NCBI RefSeq assembly: GCF_900100075.1
Contig: NZ_FNEG01000004.1
Location: 62,001-126,000, forward strand
Length of the DNA stretch: 64,000 bases
Direction: 5' to 3'
Source of the DNA: Chryseobacterium jejuense
Lineage (GTDB): Bacteria > Bacteroidota > Bacteroidia > Flavobacteriales > Weeksellaceae
In this document: positions 55,991-64,000 of the stretch, one piece after another
Layout: each line of letters starts with the position of its first letter
How positions within the stretch are numbered: the stretch's first letter is position 1
The notes under the pieces: model-generated
The model's input: only the letters and a program-made list of their open reading frames with translations
The model's database searches: none
What the model was told of the DNA's origin: nothing
Translations under genes and position numbers: made by a program

Positions 55991-56254
55991 GTGAAAACAA
56001 TACATCTTTTTCGGTTTAACGATACTATTTTCCATAAAATTCCTTTTTTTAAAGAAGAACATAGGCTGAAAACCGATGTAAAAGAACTCGATGTAATGAA
56101 TATTGAAATTGTAACTGAATATATTGTGAAAGCCCACGATGACTTTAATTTCGAGAACACATCCAGGAATGACCTTTTATTAATGTGCAGAGAAGCACAA
56201 AAAACAATTGAACATTATTTTGTGATAAGCTTAGATCATTATGATTCTATATGA
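55991..56254 (+). CDS. Small conserved protein, paralog of 47641
   Basis: 87 residues from a GTG start (MKTIHLFRFNDTIFHKIPFF); no ATG in frame upstream. Same family as 47641-47910, here with a conserved KAHDDFNFENTSRNDLLLMC. Its last codons overlap the convergent MaoC gene by 8 bp. Confidence 0.75.
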   Translation: MKTIHLFRFNDTIFHKIPFFKEEHRLKTDVKELDVMNIEIVTEYIVKAHDDFNFENTSRNDLLLMCREAQKTIEHYFVISLDHYDSI

Positions 56255-56705
56255 AATGATAAAGAAAAATAACATCTCCTACATAAGCCGGTTTAGCATA
56301 GTCTTTTATCAGAAGTTTCGCTTCTACCACTACTTTTACCGTTCCTCTTAGATCTATCACAGATTTTATGGCAGCTTGTAGTCTCACCTCACTATCTACA
56401 GGAACTGCCTGTCCGAATTTAAGATTCTCAATCCCGTAATTGATTTCCATTTTCACATTTCTCACCTCTGCAATTTGTTTCCAGAGATAAGGAATTAGTG
56501 ATAATGTTAAATAACCATGGGCTATAGTGGATTTAAAAGGACCTTCCTTTTCTGCTTTTTCTTTATCGGTATGAATCCACTGATGATCTAAGGTTGCTTC
56601 TGCAAACCTATTAATCTGAGCCTGATCTATTGTATGCCAGTCAGAAACCCCAATCACCTTGCCTTCAAGAGCTTTATATTCAATAAAATTGTTGATAATA
56701 ATCAT
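56247..56705 (-). CDS. MaoC-family dehydratase
   Basis: 152 residues. Hot-dog fold signature of MaoC/NodN-like proteins: WHTIDQAQINRFAEATLDHQ, WIHTDKEKAEKEGPFKSTIA, HGYLTLSLIPYLW, then YGIENLKFGQAVPVDSEVRL. The catalytic Asp/His pair is present (LDHQWIH and TIAHGY). It probably hydrates an enoyl-CoA. Single gene. Confidence 0.9.
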   Translation of the reverse strand: MIIINNFIEYKALEGKVIGVSDWHTIDQAQINRFAEATLDHQWIHTDKEKAEKEGPFKSTIAHGYLTLSLIPYLWKQIAEVRNVKMEINYGIENLKFGQAVPVDSEVRLQAAIKSVIDLRGTVKVVVEAKLLIKDYAKPAYVGDVIFLYHFI

Positions 56706-56798
56706 ATGGTGTTCTTCTTGTTTATAAACGTATATGCTGGTGTTTAATTATCTTATTTCCGAATACTTCAGATTTCTTATTTCCAACATTTTTAAAAA

Positions 56799-56819
56799 CC
56801 TCTTACCAAAAGTAAGAGG
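56799..56819 (-). terminator. Terminator of the cold-shock gene
   Basis: CCTCTTAC / GTAAGAGG with a CAAAA loop, followed by a T-run on the minus transcript. The gene stop is at 56985. Confidence 0.65.
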
Positions 56820-56984
56820 CCAATGAACATTATGGAAATAAAAAGTAATGTATTTATAGTAATGTCCGTTCAAATAATATATCCAAACGAATACGTATGG
56901 ATTCTGAATTTGTAAAAAAATATAAAATGATGAAACTGGAATTGCAAAAAATTTTCTTTTGAAATATCTACAATCAAGTTTAAA

Positions 56985-57179
56985 TTATGCCAACTTTACG
57001 TTAACAGCATTTAAACCCTTGTCACTTTTTTGTACATCAAAAACGACTTTATCATTTTCACGAATTGAACTTACGCTTAACCCTGAAGAATGTACAAATA
57101 TATCCTTACTTCCATCTGCTGGAGTAATAAATCCGAAGCCTTTTGCTTCATTGAAAAATTTTACGGTGCCTTGTTGCAT
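56985..57179 (-). CDS. cspA-like: Cold-shock protein
   Basis: 64 residues, one CSD fold. RNP1 GFGFITP and RNP2 DIFVHSS are in place (MQQGTVKFFNEAKGFGFITP; SKDIFVHSSGLSV). Single-stranded nucleic-acid chaperone. Stands 51 bp before the DEAD-box helicase stop on the same strand; such genes often respond together to cold. Confidence 0.95.
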   Translation of the reverse strand: MQQGTVKFFNEAKGFGFITPADGSKDIFVHSSGLSVSSIRENDKVVFDVQKSDKGLNAVNVKLA

Positions 57180-57229
57180 TGTAATTATTATTAAAAATTG
57201 AATATTATGTTCTGTAAACGCTACAGACT

Positions 57230-58348
57230 TTATTTATAAAATGATCTGACCGGGACTGTAAATCCGATCAGCTTTTGAATGTTCTTAAGATCTACACGCT
57301 CATCTGCATCGCAAAATGAAATGGCGGTACCTTCTGCTCCTGCTCTTCCTGTTCTTCCAATTCGGTGAACATAGGTTTCCGGGACATTTGGAAGTTCGTA
57401 GTTAACTACATTTGGAAGGTCATCTATATCAATGCCTCTCGCAGCAATGTCTGTAGCCACCAATACATTAATTCTGCTGCTTTTAAAATCCTCAAGCGCA
57501 TTTTGTCTTGCCGCCTGTGATTTATTTCCATGAATAGCTGCTGCAAAAATCCCCACATCCTCTAACTGCTGAACGAGTTTATTCGCGACATGTTTAGTAC
57601 GGGTGAAAACTAATGATCTAACAGTACTTTTTTCTTGCAGAATATCAATCAACAGATCTGTTTTATCTTTTTTCTCTACGAAATATACAGATTGTTTTAC
57701 GGTTTGTGCTGTTGAAGATACAGGGGTTACCGTAACTTCTACAGGATTATTCAGAATTGTTTCTGCAAATTTCTTTATGCTCACTGGCATGGTTGCAGAA
57801 AAAAACAATGTTTGTCTTTTGCGTGGAAGTAATTGTAAAACCTTTTTTACATCATTTACAAATCCCATATCAAGCATTCTGTCTGCTTCATCCAAAACCA
57901 ATATTTCAAGCTTAGAAAGATCAATATGTCTTTGATTCACCAGGTCCAGTAATCTTCCGGGAGTTGCTACAAGAATATCTACTCTTTTTCTCAGGGCAGC
58001 AAGCTGGCCGCCTATTGAAACTCCTCCAAAAACAGAAAGTTGAGATAAGGGCAGATATTTGCTGTAAATGCTAAAATTTTCTTCTATTTGTATTGCCAAT
58101 TCCCGGGTTGGAGTGAGAATTAGGGTTCGTATTCCTTGATGTTCAGGGTTATGTCTTTTCAGTAACTGTAGTATAGGCATAGCAAATGCTGCAGTTTTCC
58201 CGGTTCCGGTTTGTGCACATGCTATGATATCCCTTCCTGCCAGAATATGTGGAATTGCAGTACTCTGTATTTCAGTAGGTCTGGAATATCCAGCTTCCGT
58301 TACAGCACGAACAATGGGATTGATTAAGTTTAAGTTTTTAAAGCTCAT
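57230..58348 (-). CDS. rhlE-like: DEAD-box RNA helicase, RhlE-like
   Basis: 372 residues. Q motif region (SRPTEIQSTAIPHIL, about 22-36), Walker A AQTGTGKT (44-51), PTRELA, TPGR, DEAD (153-156), SAT (184-186), and HRIGRTGRAG near residue 330. Short C-terminus without a basic tail. Probably for ribosome or mRNA remodelling at low temperature. Confidence 0.95.
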   Translation of the reverse strand: MSFKNLNLINPIVRAVTEAGYSRPTEIQSTAIPHILAGRDIIACAQTGTGKTAAFAMPILQLLKRHNPEHQGIRTLILTPTRELAIQIEENFSIYSKYLPLSQLSVFGGVSIGGQLAALRKRVDILVATPGRLLDLVNQRHIDLSKLEILVLDEADRMLDMGFVNDVKKVLQLLPRKRQTLFFSATMPVSIKKFAETILNNPVEVTVTPVSSTAQTVKQSVYFVEKKDKTDLLIDILQEKSTVRSLVFTRTKHVANKLVQQLEDVGIFAAAIHGNKSQAARQNALEDFKSSRINVLVATDIAARGIDIDDLPNVVNYELPNVPETYVHRIGRTGRAGAEGTAISFCDADERVDLKNIQKLIGFTVPVRSFYK

Positions 58349-58748
58349 TATAAATTCCGGTCTTCCGGTAATTGGTAAGCAAATCTGTTTATCAGAATTT
58401 GAATTGGTATAAGGATAAACAAATAAAGAGTACTTTTCCGGTTTATCATTTTGCTTGCTTTATCAGTAACAATACCATATTGTTTATGATCAGCAATAAC
58501 ATAGCGCTCCTATTGATAGTAGGACTTTTATAACCTTCGACTTTTCATTCATGAAATCAAGATTATAAATGGTAGCTGAAAAAGCAAAACTGGAAAAGAA
58601 AATTGTGATTTTAAACTATTACAGAATAGCAAAGGCAGTGACCTGTTTTATTAATGTTCTGCAAACCTACGATAAAATAAACAAAGAAAACTACATTTAA
58701 TTAGTTGATTATCAAAAAATTATTTATAACTTCCGCACGTTAATCGAA
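58349..58748. other. Intergenic, no gene seen
   Basis: About 400 bp between the DEAD helicase start and the GT14 gene; AT-rich, no clear ORF, repeat or hairpin. Confidence 0.5.
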
Positions 58749-58784
58749 TTGTTTGCGGATGCGGATAATTTTAAGCTTTCCCAA

Positions 58785-59732
58785 ATGCAAACTGCTTTTC
58801 CCATACCCAAGACTCAGACTCAACCTCTAGAATCATCCTCAATACCGCATGTAAAAATTGCCTATTTTATAATGATACATCATAAACCTCATGTATTCAA
58901 GGCAATGTTTCAGAAAATTTATACAAAAGATCAGTTCTACCTTATACATATTGACAGAAAGGCTCAACCAGCCTTCACAGAAGAGATACAGCTCTACATA
59001 GCACAATTTCCCAATGTTTTTATTTTAGATAGTTTGAATATTGTTTCAGGAGGCTTCAGTATGATCCAGGCAGAGCTTAATGCAATGGAATTCCTTTTAA
59101 ATGCAAGTCGGGAATGGGATTATTTCATCAATCTGAGTGGTGAAGATTACCCCCTGAAATCCCAGCCCATCATACGTAACTTCCTTACGGTGAATAACGG
59201 CCGGAATTATCTGTTCTATTACGACCAGAAATTTTACAGACCAGACACCCTGAAAAGAATACAAAATCATTTCACTGAATTAGCCTATATCATCTCCTCA
59301 TTCATTTATAAAAGAGAATTTATGAAAGGCGTAATACCCTATATTGGAGGAAAATGGTTTATGTTCACAAGAGAAACCTGTACTTTCTTAACAAGCAATA
59401 AAAAGGTAATGGATTTTGAAGATTACTACCTCCATACTTTTTTACCTGCCGAATCATTTTTCCAGACTGTTCTTATGAATACAGCATTTAATGACATTAT
59501 TGTGAATGATGATAAAAGAGCCATATTCGAAAAAACAATTTTTCAGAATAAGCAGGATACACTGAATTATATAGAGTCTCTGAAATCCACCAATCAGCTT
59601 TTTATCAGAAAAATAAATAATAAAACGGATGAAAACATCCGCAGCTATATTGAAAACACCTTTCTTCTTCCTTTAACAGAGATTGATGAAGTGGAAAGAG
59701 AATTAAGAAGGGATGACCGGCAAAATAATTAG
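58785..59732 (+). CDS. GT14 (core-2/I-branching-type) glycosyltransferase
   Basis: 315 residues from the ATG at 58785; a TTG at 58749 would add 12 residues. Paralog of 35743 with the same motifs: YFIMIHHKPHVFKAMFQKIY, FYLIHIDRKAQ, IVSGGFSMIQAELNAMEFLL, WDYFINLSGEDYPLKSQ and MKGVIPYIGGKWFMFTRETC. The C-terminus diverges (a TLNYIESLKSTNQLF stretch). Glycan substrate unknown. Confidence 0.88.
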   Translation: MQTAFPIPKTQTQPLESSSIPHVKIAYFIMIHHKPHVFKAMFQKIYTKDQFYLIHIDRKAQPAFTEEIQLYIAQFPNVFILDSLNIVSGGFSMIQAELNAMEFLLNASREWDYFINLSGEDYPLKSQPIIRNFLTVNNGRNYLFYYDQKFYRPDTLKRIQNHFTELAYIISSFIYKREFMKGVIPYIGGKWFMFTRETCTFLTSNKKVMDFEDYYLHTFLPAESFFQTVLMNTAFNDIIVNDDKRAIFEKTIFQNKQDTLNYIESLKSTNQLFIRKINNKTDENIRSYIENTFLLPLTEIDEVERELRRDDRQNN

Positions 59733-59790
59733 TTTATTGAATGGTCTATGAATTGTAGCTGGTAAAGCAATCACACTAAATATAAGTATT

Positions 59791-60363
59791 ATGGCAACAA
59801 AAAATGTAACAAAGAAAACAACAGCAAAAAGAGCACCTGCTAAGTCGGTTCCGGCAAAAAAGACAGCAAAGAAAAATACTGCCAAAGGACTGAAAGACCT
59901 GTTTGAAGATGGACTGAAAGACATATACTGGGTAGAAAAAGCATGGGTAAGAGCATTGCCTAAAATGCATAAGAATGTAACCGACAAAAAGCTTAAACTG
60001 GCTATTGAAAATCATCTCAGAGAAACAGAAATTCATGTAAAAAGACTTGAAGAATGCTTTAAATCCCTGAAGAAAAGAGCACAAGCTAAAAAATGCGATG
60101 CCATGCAAGGTCTTCTGGATGAAGGAAAAAACATCATGAAAGAAACCCAGGCAGGAGCTGTAAGAGATACAGGAGTCATAGCAGCTTCACAAAAGGCCGC
60201 ACACTATAAAATTGCTGCCTATGGAACGCTTGCTGCCTACGCAAAAGTTCTGAAAGAGAATGTTTCCCTCAAAAACCTTCTGGCAACCCTCAACGAGGAA
60301 AAAAAATACGATAAGCTCCTTACAAAAATTGCAGATACAGCACTAAATACTAAATCTTTATAA
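59791..60363 (+). CDS. DUF892 ferritin-like protein with histone-like N-terminus
   Basis: 190 residues. The first about 30 are Lys/Ala/Thr-rich (KNVTKKTTAKRAPAKSVPAK), like H1-type or DNA-associated tails. Then a YciE/DUF892 four-helix body (GLKDLFEDGLKDIYWVEKAW; HLRETEIHVKRLEECFKSLK; AAHYKIAAYGTLAAYAKVLK). DUF892 proteins are stress-induced; the basic tail suggests nucleoid binding, by analogy with Dps. Single gene with a strong terminator. Confidence 0.85.
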   Translation: MATKNVTKKTTAKRAPAKSVPAKKTAKKNTAKGLKDLFEDGLKDIYWVEKAWVRALPKMHKNVTDKKLKLAIENHLRETEIHVKRLEECFKSLKKRAQAKKCDAMQGLLDEGKNIMKETQAGAVRDTGVIAASQKAAHYKIAAYGTLAAYAKVLKENVSLKNLLATLNEEKKYDKLLTKIADTALNTKSL

Positions 60364-60441
60364 TAATCCCAGTTGGTTATTTTTAAGGAAATTTGTCATC
60401 AAGTCTAGAGTAGACTGTTATAAGGTCACTTTATTTAAAAT

Positions 60442-60479
60442 AAAAATCTGAAAGGGCAATTATGCCCTTTCAGATTTTT
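60442..60479. terminator. Strong bidirectional terminator
   Basis: 17-bp perfect stem AAAAATCTGAAAGGGCA / TGCCCTTTCAGATTTTT with a 4-nt loop, between convergent genes ending at 60363 and 60646. Confidence 0.9.
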
Positions 60480-60645
60480 GCGATATTTCTTTTTAGATGG
60501 TATATAATTAACCTCAGTTCGGGATAAGAATTCCTGATTTAAAACCGGAAGTAACTTCCAACCTGCCTCTTCCAGCTTCCAGCCTTTACTCCTGATTTCC
60601 TTATCTCAAACTCAGCGTAAATATATTCTCTGCTAGTTTTGAAGA

Positions 60646-61383
60646 TTAAATAGCTCCATTCAAATATTTAGCGGCTTTTTCATCAACCAAAAATAAAAGT
60701 TCACCTTGGGTAGGCGCTAATAATTGTGAAGGATATAATGAAGGATTATACGCTCCTTTCAGAACTTCCTTCAAAGCTTCAGCTTTCGCATCACCAAAAG
60801 TAAGAACAATGATCTTCCTGGCTTTATTTAAAAAAGGAGCCGTAAGGGTAACCCTGTACATTTGCTGAGCATCCAGATAATAAGCAGCAACCCACTTTTC
60901 TTTCTCATCCAGAACAGCAGTTCCCGGAAAAAGAGAAGCAGTATGGCCATCACCTCCCATTCCCAGAAGGATGAGATCCATTACTCCATCATCGCCCAGT
61001 TTTTCTTTTAAAAGTGTACTGTATGCTGAGGCAAAATACTCCGGGTCTACCCCTTCCTTGAACATTGGAAAAACATGAGATGGCAGAACAGGTACATTTT
61101 TTAGAAGAGTTTCCTGTGACATTTTAGCATTACTCAGTTCATTATCCAGGGGAACCCATCTTTCGTCACCCCAAAAAACAAGAACTTTGCTCCAGTCAAT
61201 CTGGTTTTTATATTGATCTTCTGATAACAGCCTATACAGCCCTTCCGGTGAAGAACCTCCTGTTAAGGCCACTGTAAAAGATCCTTTCTGATCTATTGCT
61301 TCATTTGCAGCGGTTACAAATAGTTTTGCTGCTTCTTTAAAAATTTCTTCTGTTGATGATAATATATTAAGCATTTTCTTCAC
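60646..61383 (-). CDS. pgl: 6-phosphogluconolactonase
   Basis: 245 residues. Motifs of the SOL/DevB family: ALTGGSSPEGLYRLLSEDQ, VFWGDERWVPLDNELSNAKM, and GMGGDGHTASLFPGT. It hydrolyses 6-phosphogluconolactone to 6-phosphogluconate, step two of the oxidative pentose phosphate pathway. It overlaps zwf by 17 bp, so the genes are coupled. Confidence 0.95.
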   Translation of the reverse strand: MKKMLNILSSTEEIFKEAAKLFVTAANEAIDQKGSFTVALTGGSSPEGLYRLLSEDQYKNQIDWSKVLVFWGDERWVPLDNELSNAKMSQETLLKNVPVLPSHVFPMFKEGVDPEYFASAYSTLLKEKLGDDGVMDLILLGMGGDGHTASLFPGTAVLDEKEKWVAAYYLDAQQMYRVTLTAPFLNKARKIIVLTFGDAKAEALKEVLKGAYNPSLYPSQLLAPTQGELLFLVDEKAAKYLNGAI

Positions 61384-62887
61384 TTTTCAATGTTTCTTGG
61401 GAATTAGTAAACCAATAATGGCCTTGTCTCTTTAGCAATTCATCGGCAGCTTCCGGTCCTGAACTTCCGGCAGGATAAGTATACATTTTTGAAACGTTTC
61501 CTTTTTCCCAGGCCGTCTGGATATTGCTGATAACATCCCAGGCCTCCTCTACCTGATCAGAACGCATAAAGAGCGTGGAATCTCCATCCAGCGCGTCCAA
61601 TAATAACGTCTCGTAAGCTTCCGGTGTATCGGGTGAGCATTCAAAATAATCGAATACCATTTCAGCTGGTTTTAATTGCATCTCAAGACCCGGTTTTTTG
61701 GTCATAAAGGATAATTTAATATCCATTTCAGGTTGAATATCAATCGTTAATTTATTGGGCTTCAATGTATTTACTGTACTCTTAAAGGTGGTACAAGGAG
61801 CTTCTTTAAAACTGATAATTACAGAAGATGCTTTTTCTGACATCGATTTACCAGTACGCATATAAAACGGAACGCCATTCCATCGCTCATTATCAACATA
61901 AAACTTCATGGCAACATACGTTTCCGTGTTTGAATTTGGATTAACTCCAGGTTCCTGCAGATATCCCCGTTTATGTTGTCCTTCAACTTCTCCCTGAGTG
62001 TATTGTGCTCTGACTGTATAGTGATTGATATCTTCCGGATTAATTCTTCTTACACTTTTCAGTACATCTACTTTTCGGTTTCTGATCTCTGTAGATTCAA
62101 ATTCTGTAGGGGCTTCCATGGCTACCATACAAAGAATCTGCATTAAATGGTTCTGGATCATATCCCGCAAAGCTCCTGAACCGTCATAATAACCTCCCCT
62201 GTCTTCAACGCCTACTGTTTCTGCAACAGTAATCTGTACTGAATCAATATATTTATTATTCCACAGGGGCTCAAAAATAGTGTTCCCAAATCGGAAAGCC
62301 AGGATATTCTGTACGTTTTCTTTTCCCAAATAATGGTCTATCCTGTAAATCTGTTCTTCTTTGAAGGTTTGTGCCAACATAGTATTCAAAGCCACTGCCG
62401 ATTCTTTGTCGTACCCAAAAGGTTTCTCAATAATCATCCGGTCCTGATCCACATTTTCAGCCAAGCCATTTTTCTTAAGACTATTCGATACCTTTTCAAT
62501 AAAACTAGGGGCTACCGATAAGTAAAAAAGACGATTAGCTCTGCTTCCTAAATTGGTATCAATATAATCGAGTTGATTTTTCAATTGAATAAAAGATTCT
62601 TCCTGTGTAATATCAAACCTTATGAATTTGATTTTTTCTTTGAATGCATTCCATTTGTCTTCAGAGAAGTTTTTGATCCTCGAAAAAGCTTTGATATTTT
62701 CTAAGATATAGGCTCTGAATTCTTCCTGGGTATGCTCAGTTCTTCCCAGGGAAAGAAGCTCAAAGTCGTCCGGCATCCAGCCTTCCAGAAACAGATTGAA
62801 AAATGCAGGAAATAATTTTCTTTTTGCCAGATCCCCTGTTCCTCCAAAAACGACGATAGAGGTTGGCTTTTTATCATTATTTTTCAT
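61367..62887 (-). CDS. zwf: Glucose-6-phosphate 1-dehydrogenase
   Basis: 506 residues. NADP-binding GGTGDLAKRK (15-24), catalytic RIDHYLGK (182-189), EKPFGYDKESA and the structural YPAGSSGPEAADELL tail. Oxidises G6P to the lactone with NADP+. Lies 13 bp past the gnd stop and overlaps pgl. Confidence 0.97.
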   Translation of the reverse strand: MKNNDKKPTSIVVFGGTGDLAKRKLFPAFFNLFLEGWMPDDFELLSLGRTEHTQEEFRAYILENIKAFSRIKNFSEDKWNAFKEKIKFIRFDITQEESFIQLKNQLDYIDTNLGSRANRLFYLSVAPSFIEKVSNSLKKNGLAENVDQDRMIIEKPFGYDKESAVALNTMLAQTFKEEQIYRIDHYLGKENVQNILAFRFGNTIFEPLWNNKYIDSVQITVAETVGVEDRGGYYDGSGALRDMIQNHLMQILCMVAMEAPTEFESTEIRNRKVDVLKSVRRINPEDINHYTVRAQYTQGEVEGQHKRGYLQEPGVNPNSNTETYVAMKFYVDNERWNGVPFYMRTGKSMSEKASSVIISFKEAPCTTFKSTVNTLKPNKLTIDIQPEMDIKLSFMTKKPGLEMQLKPAEMVFDYFECSPDTPEAYETLLLDALDGDSTLFMRSDQVEEAWDVISNIQTAWEKGNVSKMYTYPAGSSGPEAADELLKRQGHYWFTNSQETLKSEENA

Positions 62888-62899
62888 TTGATTTATTTT

Positions 62900-64000
62900 T
62901 TATGATTCCCAACGGGTATGGAAAACGCCTTCTTTATCGATTCTTTCATAAGTGTGTGCACCGAAGAAATCACGCTGGGCCTGAATAAGATTAGTGGGTA
63001 GATTTTCAGAACGGTACGCATCAAAATAAGATAATGCATTCATCCAGGCGGAAACCGGAGTTCCATTTTGAATGGCTTCATTCAGAACAGAACGAATACT
63101 GCTTTGTGCTGTAATTAACTGAGTAGCAATCTGTTTATCAAGCAACACATTTGGTAAATCTGATTGTGCAGCAAATGCTTTTCTAAAATCCTCCAACAGA
63201 GTAGCTCTGATAATACAGCCTCCTCGCCAGATTTTACACACTGTTTCCAGATGCAGATCATAACCATAGGCATCAGAAGCTATTTTAAGCTGAGCAAGCC
63301 CTTGCGCATAGGTGGTTATAATGGCAAAATAAAGCCCTTTTTTCAGCTGATCTAAACTAACATTCTTGATTTCCTTATCATTATTCCAGGTCAGCAGCTT
63401 TGAAGCCTGAATTCTTTCCGGTTTGTATTTGGACATATCTCTCATATTTACCGCTGCATCAATTACCGGTATCGGAACCTGCAGATCCATTGCATTTTGA
63501 GAGGTCCATTTTCCTGTTCCCTTGGATTTAGCCCAGTCTGAAATCAGATCTACCAAATACCTGTCCCCTTCTTTTTGCTTTAGAATATCAGCAGTGATTT
63601 CGATGAGATAAGAATTTAATTCTTCTTTATTCCATTGTTCAAAGGATTGTTGTATTGTTTCATGATCCAAATGGTAAACATTCTTCATGATATCGTAGGT
63701 CTCTGCAATAAGTTGCATAATTCCATATTCTATACCATTATGCACCATTTTCACATAGTTTCCGGCAGATCCGTTCCCTAAAAACTCTACACAAGGTTCA
63801 CCATCTACCTTAGCCGCAATAGCTTCGAAAATTGGGCGCAAACGTTCATACGCTATTTTATCACCTCCAGGCATCATGCTTGGACCTCTTCTTGCCCCAC
63901 TCTCTCCACCTGATATTCCCATCCCGAAAAAATGAATCCCTTTTGAAGAAAGTTCTTTATATCTTCTGTCTGTATCTGTAAAATAAGTGTTTCCGCCATC
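62900..64000 (-). CDS. gnd: 6-phosphogluconate dehydrogenase, 5' end beyond window
   Basis: The frame is open from the window edge to 62900, about 367 residues; the ATG lies outside. Motifs: GMGISGGESGARRGPSMMPG (substrate/catalytic), FLGNGSAGNYVKMVHNGIEY (Lys and His of the active site), and KGTGKWTSQNAMDLQVPIPV. C-terminal HTRWES is seen. First gene of gnd-zwf-pgl, yielding ribulose-5-phosphate and NADPH. Confidence 0.97.
   Translation of the reverse strand, partial: DGGNTYFTDTDRRYKELSSKGIHFFGMGISGGESGARRGPSMMPGGDKIAYERLRPIFEAIAAKVDGEPCVEFLGNGSAGNYVKMVHNGIEYGIMQLIAETYDIMKNVYHLDHETIQQSFEQWNKEELNSYLIEITADILKQKEGDRYLVDLISDWAKSKGTGKWTSQNAMDLQVPIPVIDAAVNMRDMSKYKPERIQASKLLTWNNDKEIKNVSLDQLKKGLYFAIITTYAQGLAQLKIASDAYGYDLHLETVCKIWRGGCIIRATLLEDFRKAFAAQSDLPNVLLDKQIATQLITAQSSIRSVLNEAIQNGTPVSAWMNALSYFDAYRSENLPTNLIQAQRDFFGAHTYERIDKEGVFHTRWES

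Overview
The window looks like chromosome of a Bacteroidetes (Flavobacteriia) bacterium, most like Chryseobacterium or a close relative. It is AT-rich, a TAnnTTTG-type promoter box lies before one gene, Shine-Dalgarno signals are weak, and gene content is typical of the group: TPR-tailed serine hydrolases, DUF2911, membrane-anchored AraC regulators, an SSS symporter coupled to a PIG-L protein, and a zwf-pgl-gnd cluster. No rRNA, tRNA or CRISPR array was seen.

Layout. 0-2.7 kb: an ADC-like, SDR and AraC operon on the minus strand. 2.9-8.8 kb: a polymorphic-toxin graveyard of small immunity-like genes, with broken toxin C-termini directly upstream of some of them (one is recognisably a deaminase tip), plus an amidohydrolase fragment. 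8.9-13.2 kb: a membrane AraC regulator with two serine hydrolases carrying TPR tails. 13.3-18.1 kb: DUF2911, then PIG-L / 34-aa peptide / sodium symporter with 4-bp overlaps. 18.5-20.2 kb: five tandem copies of a ~328-bp non-coding unit. 20.3-23.3 kb: a ceramidase-like membrane protein and two broken IS982 copies around a DUF6624 gene. 23.8-27.2 kb: a secreted surface protein, then an orphan contractile tail sheath and tube pair. 27.6-34 kb: an AT-rich defence island with an Xre regulator, a caspase-like peptidase, a truncated Xre, and a Gabija-like pair (OLD-type ATPase/TOPRIM nuclease plus UvrD-like helicase) followed by a small third gene. 34.1-40 kb: a duplicated OmpA gene tail, epoxide hydrolase, GT14 transferase, lipoprotein serine hydrolase and OmpA-like lipoprotein, separated by six copies of a double-hairpin repeat. 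40.1-45.7 kb: two more membrane AraC regulators with a serine hydrolase, an alpha/beta hydrolase and a beta-barrel protein. 45.9-60.4 kb: housekeeping and stress genes (GNAT, CinA-like, AraC, GH130+GT4, Ca/H antiporter, CsbD-like, cupin, MaoC, cold shock, DEAD helicase, GT14, DUF892). 60.6-64 kb: oxidative pentose phosphate genes pgl, zwf and gnd.

How the genes work together. The strongest candidates for a poorly described system are the defence island (caspase-like protease beside a Gabija-type pair), the orphan sheath/tube pair lying between direct copies of the dispersed repeat, and a recurring module of membrane AraC regulator, conserved intergenic box and secreted serine hydrolase or envelope protein. 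One instance of that module has lost its regulator except for the last codons. All functions are inferred from motifs read by eye; no searches were run.
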